Assembly: GCA_016787265.1 (NCBI GenBank)
Contig: JAEUVF010000010.1
Location: 159,591-223,590, forward strand
Direction of reading: 5' to 3'
Source of the DNA: Flavipsychrobacter sp.
Lineage (GTDB): Bacteria; Bacteroidota; Bacteroidia; Chitinophagales; Chitinophagaceae
DNA length: 64,000 nt
Below the pieces are notes generated by a model. That model searched no databases, was not told the DNA's origin, and saw only the letters and a program-made list of their open reading frames with translations. The stretch's first letter is position 1. Each line of letters starts with the position of its first letter. A program made the translations under genes and the position numbers. Shown here one piece after another: positions 62,473-64,000 of this stretch.

Positions 62473-63750
62473 CTATGCAAACGTTTTACCGGCTTTATAC
62501 CCTTTTGCTGCATAATACAGGATATAGAGGTAAGCCGGAGCTGAGCAAAGGAAGAAGGAAAGCTGGTTGGATAGGCCCTGTGTATCTTTCAGCCAGCCAT
62601 ATAGGGGTGGAATAACTGCACCACCTGCAATACCCATGATCAGGAAAGCGGATCCGATTTGAGTGTATTTACCAATCCCGTCAATTGCCAGCGGGAAGAT
62701 GGCGGGCCACATGAGGGCATTCGCGAGTCCCAGTGCTGCAATCAGAAAGATAGCGGTATATCCGGATGAAAAATAAATACCAATGGAAATCAGGATCCCG
62801 AGAATGGCAGAATAGCGCAGGGCACTCTGTTGGGAAAGGTATTTTGGAATCGTGAAAATGCCGATAATGTAACCCAATAACATAGCGAAGAGGGTATAGG
62901 AAGTAAAATATTTGGTTTCATCCAGACTCATCCCCATTGATTTACCATAAGTTCCGATAGCGTCACCAGCAAGCACTTCAACACCCACGTAAAGAAACAG
63001 ACAGAGTACTCCAAGCAACAGGTGAGGGTAGGAAAATACGGAGCTGCGGGTACTATTTATGCCATTTGAGTCTTCCGTTGGTTCATCAATTTCAGGTAAA
63101 CCGGAGCGATAGGTAAGGAAAGCAAGGATAAAGAGGCAAATAGCGATCACGATATAGGGAGGGATGATCCTGGCTGTGAGTTCAGTCAGCAGTTCGGATT
63201 TGAGCACGGGATCGGTGGTAGCCAGCACTTTTTCTTCAATGGCCTGCGCATTTTTCAGCACGATTGCACCCAGGATAAGTGGACTGAGGATGCCGGCAAT
63301 CTTATTACAGACACCAAGTATGCTGATTCGTTTGGCTGCGCTTTCTATTGGTCCGAGTATACTGGCATAAGGGTTGGAGGCGGTTTGTAGCAGTGCGAGT
63401 CCGGCTCCCTGCACAAACAGGCCAACCAGGAAAAGCGGGAAACTTCGATCATTGGCAGCCGGAATAAAAATGAGGGAACCCAATGCCATAACAGCGAGGC
63501 CAAATGCCATACCATTTTTATAGCCGGATCTTTTAAGAATCCATGCGGAGGGAATGGCGAGAAAAAAATAGGCCATATAAAAGGCGGTAGTTACAAAGAA
63601 AGCCTGCATGTCTGATTCCAGTTCACAGGCCAATTTCAGGAAAGGTATCAGGGTACTGTTCAACCAGGTAATAAAGCCAAAAATGAAAAACAAAACGGCG
63701 ATGATAGCCAGCGCATAGGCCTGACTTTTAGGTGCTTGTGTTTGATTCAT
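62473..63750 (-). CDS. Sugar:H+ symporter of the FucP/GluP MFS group
   Basis: 425 residues, 12 helices. The FHS-family start FFIFGFITWLNSTLIPFLKL and GAGLALLQTASNPYASILGP mark it as a FucP/GluP (fucose/glucose/galactose) relative. Which hexose it carries cannot be told. It lies upstream of the pentose phosphate unit on the same strand with a gap of about 80 bp, so sugar import and NADPH production could be linked. Confidence 0.9.
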   Translation of the reverse strand: MNQTQAPKSQAYALAIIAVLFFIFGFITWLNSTLIPFLKLACELESDMQAFFVTTAFYMAYFFLAIPSAWILKRSGYKNGMAFGLAVMALGSLIFIPAANDRSFPLFLVGLFVQGAGLALLQTASNPYASILGPIESAAKRISILGVCNKIAGILSPLILGAIVLKNAQAIEEKVLATTDPVLKSELLTELTARIIPPYIVIAICLFILAFLTYRSGLPEIDEPTEDSNGINSTRSSVFSYPHLLLGVLCLFLYVGVEVLAGDAIGTYGKSMGMSLDETKYFTSYTLFAMLLGYIIGIFTIPKYLSQQSALRYSAILGILISIGIYFSSGYTAIFLIAALGLANALMWPAIFPLAIDGIGKYTQIGSAFLIMGIAGGAVIPPLYGWLKDTQGLSNQLSFFLCSAPAYLYILYYAAKGYKAGKTFA

Positions 63751-63842
63751 GCTACTTAATTCAGGACTTTAAAATACAATGTTCAGCAGAATAAATCGTA
63801 CGCAATCGTTTCCGTGTGTAATTTGCAGCTTTTAATTTAAGT

Positions 63843-64000
63843 ATGTTGAAGAACCGGAAAGCCGCGCTGAGCTTCATTTTCATTACTCTCATAATTGATG
63901 TAACAGGATTGGCAATTATTATTCCGGTTATACCCAAACTGATCAGTGAATTGATTGATGGGAATGTAAGTGAGGCCGCAGGTTATGGAGGATGGCTGGG
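63843..64000 (+). CDS. MFS transporter, TetA-like (3' end outside window)
   Basis: The first 52 codons are visible: [19 protein letters not shown] is followed by [19 protein letters not shown], the first helix of TCR/Tet-type drug:H+ antiporters (D-x-x-G-x-x-I-I-x-P-V-x-P). The gene continues past the window. It is divergent from the sugar symporter with a shared gap of 92 bp. Confidence 0.75.
   Translation, partial: MLKNRKAALSFIFITLIIDVTGLAIIIPVIPKLISELIDGNVSEAAGYGGWL

Overview
The window reads as a chromosomal segment of an aerobic member of the Bacteroidota, most likely a Chitinophagaceae-type bacterium. The grounds are a SusC/SusD pair, a type IX secretion sorting domain, DUF4251, DUF5522 and DUF6787 proteins, a respiratory locus built on alternative complex III, a fused alpha/beta 2-oxoacid dehydrogenase E1, and promoters of the Bacteroidota type (TTG, about 20 nt, TAnnTTTG). 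No phage, transposase, CRISPR array or rRNA was seen. The assignment comes from family recognition only; no database search was run.

Layout. 1-7.1 kb: end of a retropepsin/PDZ protease, a two-subunit M16 peptidase, a formylglycine-generating enzyme homologue, a DUF4251 lipoprotein and a TonB-dependent receptor. 7.1-16.7 kb: small membrane protein, E1 alpha/beta fusion, ABC exporter, M19 dipeptidase, DUF2892 protein, serine hydrolase, two poorly known proteins, and a DUF6787-PurN fusion. 16.9-33.3 kb: a large respiratory locus on the + strand in the order actABCDEF, coxB, coxA, ctaB, two subunits III, subunit IV, SCO, DUF420 and a small membrane protein. It carries electrons from quinol through alternative complex III to an aa3-type oxidase, with heme and copper assembly factors alongside. 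33.3-37.5 kb: alkyltransferase-like protein, DUF5522, TrmB, a phosphatase-superfamily protein, an OmpA lipoprotein and a beta-barrel protein.

37.5-38.25 kb is the most unusual stretch. It holds two tandem minus-strand RNAs that fold as tRNA cloverleaves, with compensatory changes between the copies. Both have very large variable arms (total lengths about 117 and 193 nt) and abnormal anticodon loops. A promoter and a terminator flank the pair. 38.25-44.8 kb: Lrp and MarR regulators, an oligopeptide-type permease, a glycosyltransferase, a hydrolase and an acyl-CoA dehydrogenase. 45.1-57.1 kb: a SusC/SusD pair followed by two FG-GAP/ASPIC-UnbV proteins around a vanadium-haloperoxidase-like lipoprotein and a Dabb protein. 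57.2-64 kb: a T9SS cargo protein, the oxidative pentose phosphate genes gnd-zwf-pgl, a sugar transporter and the start of another MFS transporter.

Two families of short purine-rich tandem repeats are scattered between genes. One is built from GTGARANGT-like units and usually starts at a stop codon. The other is bipartite, (GGAGACRAA)n followed by a GGAATGGAAGA-rich tail. A copy of the second lies in frame between DUF6787 and purN and appears to have fused the two genes.
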